Part shown: in pieces, positions 23,471-33,168 of the stretch | Position numbering within the stretch: the stretch's first letter is position 1 | How the letters are laid out: every line of letters starts with the position of its first letter | NCBI GenBank assembly: GCA_963821275.1 | Contig: CAWGDF010000008.1 | Coordinates: forward strand, 124,001-188,000 | Source: JACVRW01 sp963821275 | GTDB taxonomy: Bacteria > Actinomycetota > Thermoleophilia > Solirubrobacterales > Thermoleophilaceae | Length of the DNA: 64,000 nucleotides | Reading direction: 5' to 3' | Program-made: the position numbers and the translations under genes | The notes under the pieces: generated by a model | What the model was told of the DNA's origin: nothing | Database searches by the model: none | What the model saw: only the letters and a program-made list of their open reading frames with translations

Positions 23471-24877
23471 ATGGCCGGCTCCGCCGAACATCCTCTCCGG
23501 GTGGCGATCGTGGGCTCCGGGCCCGCGGGCTTCTACGCCGCGGGGCACCTGCTGAAGAGCAAGACGCACCCGGATCTCAACGTGCAGGTCGACATGTTCG
23601 ACCGGCTACCCACGCCCTGGGGGCTGGTGCGCGGTGGCGTGGCGCCCGATCATCCCAACATCAAGGCCGTCAGCCGGGTCTACGAGAGGACGGCGCAGCA
23701 CCCCGAGTTTCGCTTCTACGGAAACGTGGAGTTCGGCCGAGACATCGACCATGCCGATCTGTCCGAGCGCTATCACGCGGTGATCTATGCCGTCGGTGCG
23801 CAGACCGACCGGCGAATGGGCATTCCCGGGGAGGACCTGCCCGGCAGCTGGGCGGCCACTGAGTTCGTCGCCTGGTACAACGCCCACCCCGACTACCGCG
23901 ACCTCGAGTTCGACCTCTCACACGAGCGCGCAGTGGTGATCGGAAACGGCAACGTGGCTGCGGACGTGGCCCGCATGCTCGCGCTCACGCGCGACGAGCT
24001 GGCCGAGACCGATGTGGCCGACCACGCTCTCGAGGTCATGGCCCGGTCGAAGGTGCGCGAGATCGTCGTGCTCGGCCGCCGCGGGCCCGCCCAGGCCGCG
24101 TTCACCAACCCCGAGCTGCTGGAGCTCGGCGAGATGACCGACGCCGACGTCTTCGTCGAGGCCAGGGACGTGGAGATGGACCCGCTCAGCCGCGCCTGGC
24201 TCGCGAGCGAGGCCGCGAGCAACACCGCACGCAAGAACGTGGACATACTCAGCGGCTACGCGGAGCGGATCCCGGAGGGCAAACGGCGCCGGATCGTCCT
24301 GCGCTTCCTGGTGTCGCCGGTGGCGATTCTCGGCAGCGACCGGGTGGAGGGCATCCGCATCTGTCGCAACCAGCTACAGGAGCAGGACGGCCGGCTGCGC
24401 GCCCGCGCGACCGACGCCACCGAGGAGCTGGACTGCGGGCTCGTCTTCCGCTCGATCGGCTACCGCGGCACAGCGTTGCCGGGACTGCCCTTCGACGAGC
24501 AGCGAGGCACGATCCCGAACGACGGCGGCCACATCCTGGTGGGCGAGGAGCCGCTTCTGGGCGAGTACGTGGTCGGCTGGATCAAGCGCGGCCCGACGGG
24601 GATCATCGGCACCAACAAGCGCGACGCCCAGGAGACCGTCTCGCTGGTGCTCGCCGATCTCGACGCGGGGCGGGTGCGCCAGCCGGCCGATCCCGACCGG
24701 AGCTCGCTCGAGGCTCTGCTCGCCGAGCGCGCCCCGGACCACGTGACCTACGCGGGCTGGGAGGCGATCGACCGGACCGAGAAGGAGGCGGGCGAGCCGC
24801 ACGGCCGGCCGCGGGTGAAGCTGTGCAGCTTCGACGAGCTGCTGGAGGCGGCCCGCGAGGCTACGCCGGCGCCCTGA
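23471..24877 (+). CDS. fprA: FprA-type NADPH-ferredoxin reductase (adrenodoxin reductase family)
   Basis: 468 aa. VAIVGSGPAGFYAAGHLLK binds FAD; DMFDRLPTPWGLVRGGVAPDHP is the adrenodoxin-reductase signature; VVIGNGNVAADVARML binds NADPH; IGYRG and VGWIKRGPTGIIGTNKRDA near the end complete the family. It passes electrons from NADPH to ferredoxin, feeding P450s or Fe-S enzymes. Its 3' end overlaps the convergent HemQ-like gene by 17 bases. Confidence 0.92.
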   Translation: MAGSAEHPLRVAIVGSGPAGFYAAGHLLKSKTHPDLNVQVDMFDRLPTPWGLVRGGVAPDHPNIKAVSRVYERTAQHPEFRFYGNVEFGRDIDHADLSERYHAVIYAVGAQTDRRMGIPGEDLPGSWAATEFVAWYNAHPDYRDLEFDLSHERAVVIGNGNVAADVARMLALTRDELAETDVADHALEVMARSKVREIVVLGRRGPAQAAFTNPELLELGEMTDADVFVEARDVEMDPLSRAWLASEAASNTARKNVDILSGYAERIPEGKRRRIVLRFLVSPVAILGSDRVEGIRICRNQLQEQDGRLRARATDATEELDCGLVFRSIGYRGTALPGLPFDEQRGTIPNDGGHILVGEEPLLGEYVVGWIKRGPTGIIGTNKRDAQETVSLVLADLDAGRVRQPADPDRSSLEALLAERAPDHVTYAGWEAIDRTEKEAGEPHGRPRVKLCSFDELLEAAREATPAP

Positions 24878-25559
24878 CCGCCTCGCCGTCGAGCGCGTCG
24901 AGAGTCCGCTCCACGGAGGCCGATATGCAGGTGAAGATCGGAGTCTCGAACTCGGTGTAGGTACTCGACTCGGTGCCCCGCAGCTCTTGCACCAGGTCGA
25001 GGAAATGCGCGGGGTCGTCGGCATCGAAGGCCACCACGAACTCCTGGTCGTCGAGGCCGAAGGAGTAGGCCGTATTGGTCTCTATGCCCGTGAAGCGGCG
25101 CGCCACGGCGATGTGGTCGCGCATGACCCGCATGCGCTCCTCCGCCGGGAGGCGGTACCAGTCGCGGCGCTTCCACAGCGGATAGACGATGAGGTAGCGC
25201 GAGTCGGCGCCCTCCCGCGGCGCCAGGGGCCGATCGGGCTCGTCGGAGTAGGGCGACTCCTTCGTCATGGCGAGATAGGAGTAGGGCACGTCGGCCCAGC
25301 GCATCAGCCCGCTCTGGTTGAGCAGCACGTGCAGCTCGTGGATCGGCTCGAGGCTGCTGGCGATCGCGCGGACCATCAGGTCGCAGTCCCCGCGGGTGCC
25401 GACCAGTGAGTAGGTGCGCACGTAGTGGTCCTCGCCGAACTCGGCGCAGGCGGCGGCGAACTCGCGCTTGTCGACCGCCCGCTCGGTGGACGGGCGCCTG
25501 CGCCAAGCAGGATCCACCTTGAGAAAGGTGTATTTGACGTAATTGCGGCTCTCGGTCAC
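24861..25559 (-). CDS. hemQ: Chlorite dismutase family protein, HemQ-like coproheme decarboxylase
   Basis: 232 aa. In actinobacteria and firmicutes this family decarboxylates Fe-coproporphyrin III to haem b. VKYTFLKVDPAWRR opens the fold, WADVPYSYLAMTKESPY and RYLIVYPLWKRRDWYRLPAEERMRVMRDHIAVARRF follow, with the probable proximal His in RDHIAVARRF; NTAYSFGLDDQEFVVAFDADDP closes the second ferredoxin-like repeat. The MRDHxxxxRxF form is slightly divergent from the usual EHxxxGR. GTG 25559. The other haem genes are not in this window. Confidence 0.85.
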   Translation of the reverse strand: MTESRNYVKYTFLKVDPAWRRRPSTERAVDKREFAAACAEFGEDHYVRTYSLVGTRGDCDLMVRAIASSLEPIHELHVLLNQSGLMRWADVPYSYLAMTKESPYSDEPDRPLAPREGADSRYLIVYPLWKRRDWYRLPAEERMRVMRDHIAVARRFTGIETNTAYSFGLDDQEFVVAFDADDPAHFLDLVQELRGTESSTYTEFETPIFTCISASVERTLDALDGEAVRAPA

Positions 25560-25577
25560 TTCGACAAGTCTCGCGTA

Positions 25578-25583
25578 TAGGAT
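25578..25583 (+). promoter_or_regulatory. -10 box of the glycosyltransferase gene (leaderless)
   Basis: TAGGAT followed by 7 bases and GTG 25591. The gap to the divergent HemQ-like gene is only about 30 bases. Confidence 0.45.
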
Positions 25584-25590
25584 GGATGGG

Positions 25591-27922
25591 GTGCGCGTAG
25601 CGCTGGTATCGCCCTACTCGTATACGTATCCAGGCGGAGTCGGGCGCCACGTCGAGGCGCTCGCCGACCAACTGGCGGCGGGCGGCCACGAGGTCCGTGT
25701 GCTGGCCCCGTACGACCCCGACGATCGCCTGGCGCGTGTCAGCCACCGGGGCGCCGCCCCGGAGCGGCGGCCCGTGCCTGCGCACCTGATCCCGCTCGGG
25801 CGCACGGTGGGGCTGCCGATGAACGGCGCCGTGTCGAACCTCTCGATGTCGCCCACGGCGCTCGGGGAGCTGAGCAAGGAGCTGCGCGGCGGCGGCTACG
25901 ACGTGGTGCACGTGCACGAGCCCAACGCCCCGATGATGAGCTGGTTCGCGGCCGAGAACGCCCGCGTGCCGGTCGTGGGCACCTTCCACACCTACTCCAC
26001 CAGCCGGCTCACGAACGGGATCGCGTCCAACCTGGGCGGCGCCCGCCGTCTGTACGGCAAACTGAGCGCGCGCATCGCGGTCTCGGAGGCCGCGCGCTGG
26101 ACCGCTCAGCGCTTCTATGGCGGTCGTTATCGAATCATCCCCAACGGCGTGGACCTGGGGGCCGCCCGGCCCGATCCCGGCCGCCCCCACCCGGAGCTGC
26201 GGCTGCTGTTCGTCGGCCGGGCCGAGGAGCGCAAGGGCCTGCCCGTGCTGCTGCGCGCGTTCGAGGCGCTGCGCGGGGCAGGGGTGGAGGCGCGGCTGAC
26301 GGTCGCCGGCGCCACCAGTGAGGAGGTCGAGCCGCTGCTCCTGGAGCCGGATGGGGTGACCGTGGCGGGACGGGTCAGCGACCAGGAGAAGTGGGAGCTG
26401 CTCGGCGGCGCCGACGTGCTCTGCGCCCCCTCGCTGGGAGGCGAGAGCTTCGGCATGGTGCTGACCGAGGCCTTCGCCTCGGGGACCCCTGTGGTCGCGT
26501 CGGACATCGCGGGCTACCGCGACGTCGTGCGCGACGGCCGCGACGGCATCCTTGTGCCGGTCGGCGATGCCGTCGAGCTGGGCGAGGCCGTCCGCAGCCT
26601 GGCGCTCGACCCGGCGCGCCGAAGCGCGATGGCCGAGGCGGCCGCCGAGCGCGCCCAGCGCTTTGCCTGGCCGCGCGTCGCGGGCGAGGTGCTCGAGGTC
26701 TACGAGCAGGCGCTGGCGCTTCCCCGCCCCGAGGGGCGGGCGGCCCGCGTTGCGCGGCAGACCGGGGTCACGCCGGCGGAGCCCGGCCGGCGGACGCCGC
26801 GGGGACGGCTGCCCTCGCTGGAGCCCAAGCTTCCCCACAGCGGACCGCGCCGCGCGGTCCGGGTGTGCGCGCAAGGCCCTCGTGGGCGCCGGCGTGCTGG
26901 CGGGCGCCGGGCTGACCGCCCTCGCCCTCCAGCGAATCGGGATCGAGTCCATCGGCCGGGCCCTGCTCGCCGCCACCCCGTGGTGGGTCCTCGCGGCCTT
27001 CACACTCATGTGCGCCTCGATGCTGCTCCGCGCCGAGGCCTGGCACGCCATCCTGCGCGCCGCGCTCCCCGGGGTGCGTCCGCGCCGCCGCGACACCGCG
27101 CGGGCCACGATGATCGGCGTCCTGATGTCGGCCACCCTGCCGGCCCGGCTGGGCGAGCCTTCGCGCGCGCTGATCCTCTCCCGCCGGCTGGGGCGCATGC
27201 GCGACCGCTTCCCCGTCGTGCTGGGCACGCTGGTGTCCCAGACCGTGCTCAACATCCTGGCGCTCGTCGTGCTGGGCTCGGTGATGTTCGCCACCGTCGG
27301 GCTGTTCCAGGGGAACGAGGACGCGCTGGTCGTGGCCACGATCGCCCCCGTGGTGGTGCTGGCCCTGGTGCTGTCCGCCCCCTGGATCCTCCGGCGCGGG
27401 AACCCCACCCGCTCACAGCGCGTCCACGAGGCCGCCGCGCGGGCACGGCGGGCGATGCTGCAGGTCCGCTCCGGGCTCGACGTGTTCCGCCGCCCGCGGC
27501 TCGGCGGCTGGGCCGCATTCACCCAGCTCTTGGCGTGGGCGGTGCAGTGGCTCGCGTGCTACGTCCTCCTGGTCGCGCTGGGCCTTGACCATCAGGCCGG
27601 CATGGGGGCCGCCGCGGCGGTGCTGTTCGCCGTGAACGTGACCGCCGCGCTGCCCGTCACGCCCTCGAACCTCGGCGTGTTCCAGGCCGCCTGTGTGGCG
27701 GTGCTCTCGGCCTACGGCGTCGGCAAGACGAACGCCCTGGCCTACGGGATCATCCTGCAGGCGGTGGAGATCGCGACCGCCCTGGCGATGGGGATGCCGG
27801 CGCTCGTGCGCGAGGGCATGAGCTGGAAGGACCTGCGCCTGCGCGCCCTGCACGCGGCTCCGGTGGAGCTGAGCCACATGGGCCGCCGCAGCAGCCGCGA
27901 CGCGGCCGAGGCCGAGGCCTAG
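25591..27922 (+). CDS. GT4 glycosyltransferase fused to a UPF0104 flippase domain, one frameshift
   Basis: Residues 1-390 are a GT-B, GT4-family retaining glycosyltransferase: SPYSYTYPGGVGRHVEALA, VVHVHEPNAP, FHTYS, FVGRAEERKGLPVLLRAF and the nucleotide-sugar EX7E region CAPSLGGESFGMVLTEAFASGTPVVA, closest to PimA/PimB-type mannosyltransferases. A basic linker follows, and from KALVGAGVLAGAG about eight membrane helices form a flippase-like domain (SATLPARLGEPSRAL, PVTPSNLGVFQAACV). The frames differ by one: an extra C near 26872 restores a 776-residue bifunctional protein. The alternative is two genes with the second at GTG 26881, but then the first frame runs open to 27588. The logical role is making and flipping a lipid-linked sugar. 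ATG 25582 is an alternative start. Confidence 0.78.
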
Positions 27923-27925
27923 CTC

Positions 27926-27946
27926 GGCCCGGGGCTCGGCCGGGCC
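27926..27946 (+). terminator. Hairpin after the glycosyltransferase-flippase gene
   Basis: GGCCCGG (27926-27932) and CCGGGCC (27940-27946) with a 7-base loop, 3 bases past the stop. There is no T-run. Confidence 0.45.
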
Positions 27947-27971
27947 CCGCCCCTGCCAGACTCGCGCCCCG

Positions 27972-28817
27972 ATGCTCGCCGTCGTGCTCGCCCTCGGCTC
28001 CTCGGCCTGCTACGGCGTCTCGAACTTCATCGGCCCCCTCCTCGCCCGCCGCCACACGCTGGTCTCGGTGCTGGTCATCTCCCAGCTCGCGGCGCTCGTG
28101 GCATGCACGCTGTATCTGGGCTGGTACGGCGGGGCAGCGCTGCCGCGCTCCGCGCTGTTGCTGGCCATCCTGGCGGGTGCCGGCAACGCCGGCGGCCTGA
28201 TCGCCTTCTATCGCGCGGCGCAGCTGGGCGCGCTCGCCGTCGCCGCGCCGATAGGCGCGCTCGGCGCGATCGTGCCCGTCACCTGGGGCCTCGCCACGGG
28301 CGACTCGCTGCGCCCGACCCAGGCCGTCGGCATCCTGCTCGCCCTGGCCGGCTCGGCGCTCGCGGCCCGGCGCGCCAAGCCGGCCGGCGCGGCCGGCCTC
28401 GCCCACCCCGACCCGCGGGCCAGCGCTCTCTGGGCGGCCGCGTCCGCCTTGGCCTTCGGCGTGTTCCTCACCGCGCTGCCGCTGGCCTCAGAGGACGGTC
28501 GTGCGTGGGCCATCTTCGACGCCCGGGTCGCCCTGGTGGTCATGCTCCTCCTCTGGGCAGGGCGACGCCTGGCCGATCTCCGGGTGACCCGCGACCTCCC
28601 GCTGCTGGCCGTGCCCGGGCTGCTGCTGGTGGCGGGCACCGTGGTCTACACGTTCGCCTACGACAAGGGCCAGCTGTCGCTGGTGTCGGTGGCCGGCTCC
28701 CTGTTCCCGGTGTTCACCGTGAGCCTGGGCGTGATCGTGCTGGGCGAACGGCTGTCGAAACTGCAGGCCGTGGGGGTGGTGGCGGCCATGACGGGCGTGA
28801 CGCTGATCGCTCTGTGA
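27972..28817 (+). CDS. EamA/DMT family transporter
   Basis: 281 aa with ten hydrophobic helices in two EamA repeats. LALGSSACYGVSNFIGPLLARR begins the first repeat, AAPIGALGAIVPVTWGL ends it; SLVSVAGSLFPVFTVSLGVIVLGERLSKLQAVGVVAAMTGVTLIAL ends the second with the usual GERLS helix-turn. Exporters of this family move amino acids or metabolites; the substrate is unknown. Its stop codon lies inside a 10-bp inverted repeat shared with the convergent SDR gene. Confidence 0.88.
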   Translation: MLAVVLALGSSACYGVSNFIGPLLARRHTLVSVLVISQLAALVACTLYLGWYGGAALPRSALLLAILAGAGNAGGLIAFYRAAQLGALAVAAPIGALGAIVPVTWGLATGDSLRPTQAVGILLALAGSALAARRAKPAGAAGLAHPDPRASALWAAASALAFGVFLTALPLASEDGRAWAIFDARVALVVMLLLWAGRRLADLRVTRDLPLLAVPGLLLVAGTVVYTFAYDKGQLSLVSVAGSLFPVFTVSLGVIVLGERLSKLQAVGVVAAMTGVTLIAL

Positions 28818-28859
28818 GCCCGAGTTCCGCCAGGGGCCGCCCCGACCGGCTCGGGCTCA
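28815..28859. terminator. Bidirectional terminator between convergent genes
   Basis: TGAGCCCGAG (28815-28824) and CTCGGGCTCA (28850-28859) form a perfect 10-bp stem that contains the stop codons of both convergent genes; a GGGGC/GCCCC pair extends inside the loop. Confidence 0.65.
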
Positions 28860-29540
28860 GAAGTCGAGCGGCTTCCCGTCCCGGAAGAAGCCCCCGGTCG
28901 GGCCGTCGTCCGGCAGAGTGGCCAGCCAGACGATCCCGGCCGCGCCGTCCTCCACGGTCTTCTTGGCCCCGAACGGTCCGCCCATGTCGGTGGCCACGAA
29001 GCCCGGGCAGGCGGAGTTGACCTTCACGCCCGCGTCCTCCAGCTCGTCCGAGAGGATGCGGGTGACCACGTTGAGCGCCGCCTTGGAGACCCGGTAGCCG
29101 GGCATGTAGCCGTTCATCCGGGAGAGCGCGCCCGCTCCGCTGGAGACGTTGACGATGCGGGGGTGCTCGCTCTCGCGCAGCAGCGGCAGCAGCGCCACCG
29201 TCACGCGGTAGGCGCCGTAGAAGTTGGTCTCCAGCGTCCGCTGGACGGCCTCGAAGTCCGGCTCGGTGCCGGACACGCCCCAGTCGCTGCCGATGCCGGC
29301 GTTGTTGACCAGCACGTCGAGCGCCCCCGGATCCTCCTTCACCGCGGCGGCGGCGCGCTCGATCGAAGCCGGGTCGGCCACGTCGAGCTCGAGCGGGCGG
29401 CCCCCGATTGCATCGGCCGCATCGCGCGCCTTGGCCTCGTCGCGGGCGGTGACGATCACGTCGTAGTCGCGCTCCGCCAGCTGGCGCGCGGTCTCGCGGC
29501 CGAGGCCGCGGTTGGCGCCTGTGACCAGGGCGATGGGCAC
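28857..29540 (-). CDS. Classical SDR family oxidoreductase (carbonyl-reductase-like)
   Basis: 227 aa. LVTGANRGLGRETARQL is the TGxxxGxG cofactor loop, VNNAG the NNAG motif, NVSSGAG the catalytic Ser and YRVSKAALN the YxxxK. The methionine-rich MNGYMPGYRVSK segment and the closing TGGFFRDGKPLDF resemble NADPH-dependent carbonyl reductases. GTG 29540 lies 6 bases after TACCCT. It is divergent from metH across 62 bases that include a palindrome. Substrate unknown. Confidence 0.88.
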   Translation of the reverse strand: MPIALVTGANRGLGRETARQLAERDYDVIVTARDEAKARDAADAIGGRPLELDVADPASIERAAAAVKEDPGALDVLVNNAGIGSDWGVSGTEPDFEAVQRTLETNFYGAYRVTVALLPLLRESEHPRIVNVSSGAGALSRMNGYMPGYRVSKAALNVVTRILSDELEDAGVKVNSACPGFVATDMGGPFGAKKTVEDGAAGIVWLATLPDDGPTGGFFRDGKPLDF

Positions 29541-29546
29541 GGGCTC

Positions 29547-29552
29547 AGGGTA
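29547..29552 (-). promoter_or_regulatory. -10 box of the SDR gene (leaderless)
   Basis: Minus-strand TACCCT, 6 bases before GTG 29540. Confidence 0.45.
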
Positions 29553-29565
29553 TCGCCGGGCAACC

Positions 29566-29595
29566 CTGACACAATCGTGTCAAGGTTGGTAGGAT
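29566..29595 (+). promoter_or_regulatory. metH promoter
   Basis: -35 CTGACA (29566-29571), 18-base spacer, -10 TAGGAT (29590-29595), then 7 bases to the TTG start. The -35 lies inside the palindrome at 29567-29582. There is no space for a SAM or cobalamin riboswitch. Confidence 0.5.
29567..29582. promoter_or_regulatory. Palindrome between the SDR and metH, probable operator
   Basis: TGACACAATCGTGTCA: perfect 6-bp arms around a 4-base centre, overlapping the metH -35 and lying 14 bases upstream of the SDR -10 box. The cognate regulator is not identified. Confidence 0.5.
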
Positions 29596-29602
29596 TGCCG
29601 CC

Positions 29603-32600
29603 TTGGCCCAACGGGACTTCATCGACGCCGTTCGCCGCCGGGTCGTCGTCTTCGACGGCGGCATGGGCGCCACGCTCGAGCAGTTCGACCTGACCAGCGA
29701 GGACTACGGCGGCCTGCCCGGCAAGTGCCACGAGGCGCTCGTGCTTCAGCGGCCGGACGTGATCCAGGGCGTGCACGAGTCGATGCTCGAGGCCGGGGCC
29801 GAGGTGGTCGAGACCGACACCTTCCAGGGCAGCCGGCTCAAGCTCGAGGAGTGGGGCCTCGCCGAGCACACCGAGGAGATCAACCGGCGGGCCGCCGAAA
29901 TCGCCCGGGCCGCGGCGGGCGAGCACCGCTTCGTGGCCGGCTCGATCGGCCCCACAGGGCAGCTGCCGGCCAGCGACGACCCCACGCTCGGCCGCATCGG
30001 CTTCCGCGAGCTGATGGAGATCTTCACCGAGCAGGCCAAGGCGCTCGTCGAGGGCGGCGCCGACCTGATCATCATCGAGACCGCGCAGGACATCCTCGAG
30101 GTCAAGGCCGCGGTCTTCGGGGCCCGTGAGGCGTTCCGGCAGACCGGCAAGCGGCTGCCGATCCAGACCAGCGTCTCGCTGCTGCCTCAGGGCGGCAAGA
30201 TGCTGCTGGGCACCGACATCCAGGCCGTCCTCACCACGCTGACCGCGCTCGACGTGGACGTGCTCGGGCTCAACTGCTCGACCGGGCCGGAGGACATGCG
30301 CGACGCGATCCGCTACCTGGGCGAGAACAGCCCGCTGCCCGTCCACTGCATCCCCAACGCCGGCCTTCCGCTGCAGGGTCCGGACGGGGAGACGATCTTC
30401 CCCGAGAAGCCCGACCCGCTGGCCGGCGTGCTGCAGGAGTTCGTGGAGCGCTACGGCCTGACCATCGTCGGCGGCTGCTGCGGCACCACGCCGGACCACA
30501 TCCGCGCCATCGTGGAGCGCGTGGGCGGGCGGACGGTCGAGCAGCGGCCCACCGCTTCTCAGCCGCTGGTCTCCTCGATGATGACGGCCACGCCGCTGGT
30601 GCAGGAGCCGCGGCCCACGCTCGTGGGCGAGCGCGTGAACTCGCAGGGCTCGCGCAAGGCCAAGGAGCTGCTGCTGGCCGACGACTACGACGGTCTGGTG
30701 CAGGTGGCCGAGGATCAGGTGCAGGGCGGCGCGCACGTGCTCGACGTCTGCGTGGCGCTCACCGAGCGCCAGGACGAGGACGAGCAGATGCGCGAGCTGG
30801 TCAAGCGCATCGCGCTCACCCAGCCCGCGCCGATTCAGATCGACTCCACCGAGCCGGACGTGATCCGGGCCGCGCTGGAGCAGATCCCGGGCCGCGCGAT
30901 CGTCAACTCGGTCAACCTCGAGGCGGGCCGGGACAAGCTCGACGTCGTGGCGCCGCTGGCGAAGGCCCACGGCGCCGCGCTGATCGCGCTCACGATCGAC
31001 GAGGTGGGCATGGCCAAGACGCGCCGAGCGCAAGCTCGAGGTGGCCAAGCGCATCGTCGAGCTGTGCGCGGAGCACGGGCTCGAGCGCGAGTCGCTGATC
31101 TTCGACGCCCTGACCTTCACGCTCACCACCGGCGACGAGGAGTGGCGGCCCAGCGCGGTCGAGACGATCGAGGGCATCCGGCGCATCAAGGCCGAGCTGC
31201 CCGGGGTGCAAGACCTCGCTCGGCGTGTCGAACGTCTCGTTCGGCGTCTCGCCCGGCGCCCGCGCCGTGCTCAACTCGGTGTTCCTCCACCACTGCGTGG
31301 AGGCGGGGCTGGACCTGGCGATGGTCAACCCCAACCACATCACCCCCTACCCCGAGATCCCCACCGAGGAGCGCGAGCTCACCGACGACCTGGTGTTCAA
31401 CCGGCGCGACGACGCCCTGGAGCGCTTCATCGCCCACTTCGAGCAGAAGGGCGAGAGCGACGAGGACACGGGCGTGGACCCGACCGCCGACATGGAGCCG
31501 GAGGACGCGCTCCACTGGCACATCCTGCGCCGCAAGAAGGAGGGGGTGGAGGACTGGATCGACCGCTCGGTGGAGAAGATCGGCGCCGTGCCCACGCTCA
31601 ACCAGGTGCTGCTGCCCGCGATGAAGGAGGTGGGCGACAAGTTCGGCGCCGGCGAGCTGATCCTGCCCTTCGTGCTCCAGTCGGCCACGGTCATGAAGCG
31701 CGCGGTGGCCCGGCTCGAGAACTATCTGGAGCGGATCGAGGGCCACACCAAGGGCAAGGTCGTGATCGCGACCGTCTTCGGCGACGTGCACGACATCGGC
31801 AAGTCCCTGGTCAACACGATCCTCACCAACAACGGCTACACGGTGATCGACCTCGGCAAGCAGGTGCCGGTGGACACGATCATCAACGCCGCTGTGGAGC
31901 ACGACGCCGACGCCATCGGCCTGTCCGCCCTGCTGGTCTCGACCTCGAAGCAGATGCCCATCTGCGTGCAGGAGCTGCACACCCACGGCCACGCCTTCCC
32001 GGTGCTGGTGGGCGGCGCGGCCATCAACCGCGACTTCGGCCGCCGCATCCTCTATCCGCACGGGCAAGGAGTCGGACGAGGTCTACGAGCCGGGTGTCTT
32101 CTACTGCAAGGACGCCTTCCAGGGCCTGGACACGATGGACGCCCTGATCGACGAGGAGGCCCGCGAGGCGGCTGGTGAGAAAGACGCGGGACGCGGCGCG
32201 CAAGCTGCGCGAGCAGGGGGAGAAGAAGGACGACGCGCCGCCGGTAACCGACGCCAGCGTGCGCTCCTCCGCGCGCACGGACACCCCCATTCCCGAGCCG
32301 CCGTATCTGGGCGCCCGCGACGTCGACGTCGACCTGGACGACGTCTACCCCTACCTCGACCGCCACGTGCTGTTCAAGCTGCACTGGGGCGGCCGTGGGA
32401 AGAAGGGCGAGGAATGGCGCCAGATCGTGGAGGGCAACGGCGAGGACGAGGGCTTCGCGCCGAAGCTGGAGCGCATGTGGCGCGAGCAGGACTACCTGCG
32501 CCCGCGCGCCCGGCTGGGCTACTTCCCCGCGAACGCCGACGGCAACGAGCTGGTGGTATTCGATCCGGACGACCCGTCGCGCGAGCTGGAGCGCCTGGTC

Positions 32601-33152
32601 TTCCCGCGCCAGCCGCGTCACGACCGCATCTGCCTCACGGACTTCTTCCGCCCGATCGAGGCCGGCGAGCGCGACGTCGTGGCGCTGCAGGGCGTGACCG
32701 TCGGCCCCGAGGTAACCGAGCTGATGGCGCGCCTGGAGCGGGAGGGCGAGTTCGCCGAGCAGCTCTTCACGCACGGCCTGGGAGTGCAGGCGGCCGAGGG
32801 CCTGGCCGAGTGGCTGCACGCGGAGGTGCGTCGCGGCTTCGGCATCCCGCTCGACCAGGGCCGCCGCTACTCCTGGGGCTACCCCGCCTGCCCCGACCAG
32901 TCCGAGCACGAGAAGGTCTGGCGCCTCCTGGGCCTGGAGCAGATCGGCATGACTCTGTCCGACGGCTACGCCGTCATGCCGGAGCAGTCGACGGTGGCCA
33001 TCGTGGCCCACCATCCTCAGGCGGTCTACTTCGGCATGAAGTCCGGCTTCATCCCCAAGGACAAGGCGCCGGACGAGCTGATCGCAGGCACCGAGCGCGG
33101 CGGCGAGCTGCCGCCGGAGCGCGAGCCGGTCGCGGACGAGGTCCCCGCCTGA
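29603..33152 (+). CDS. metH: Cobalamin-dependent methionine synthase, four single-base frameshifts
   Basis: Moves a methyl group from methyl-THF via cobalamin to homocysteine. Domains in order: homocysteine-binding (VVFDGGMGATLEQFDL, Zn cysteines in LGLNCSTGP and GGCCGTTP), pterin-binding (GERVNSQGSRKAKELL, IDSTEPDVIRAALE), B12 cap and binding (VFGDVHDIGKSLVNTIL, whose His is the cobalt ligand, and LVGGAAINRDF), and the AdoMet reactivation domain (RRYSWGYPACPD). Four frame breaks, each fixed by deleting one base, lie near 31025, 31209, 32059-32065 and 32171. Corrected length is about 1181 aa, as in typical MetH, and every segment is well conserved, so consensus errors are likelier than decay. 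TTG start behind TAGGAT. Confidence 0.85.
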
Positions 33153-33154
33153 GC

Positions 33155-33160
33155 TAGGGT
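33155..33160 (+). promoter_or_regulatory. -10 box of the PLP decarboxylase gene (leaderless)
   Basis: TAGGGT, 8 bases before GTG 33169, just past the metH stop. Confidence 0.4.
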
Positions 33161-33168
33161 CGGGCGCC

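Noticed and set aside
26552..27922. Independent flippase gene starting far upstream in its own frame
   Set aside because: Upstream of about 26873 this frame is a shadow of the glycosyltransferase; the fusion with one extra base explains both frames better.
29541..29602. SAM or cobalamin riboswitch before metH
   Set aside because: Only 62 bases separate the divergent genes and these are filled by promoter boxes and a palindrome; no riboswitch core could fit.
1606..32172. Programmed +1 frameshifting as a general mechanism
   Set aside because: The contexts share no consistent slippery codon or stimulatory structure, and four events in one metH would give almost no product. Consensus error is simpler, though it needs read data.
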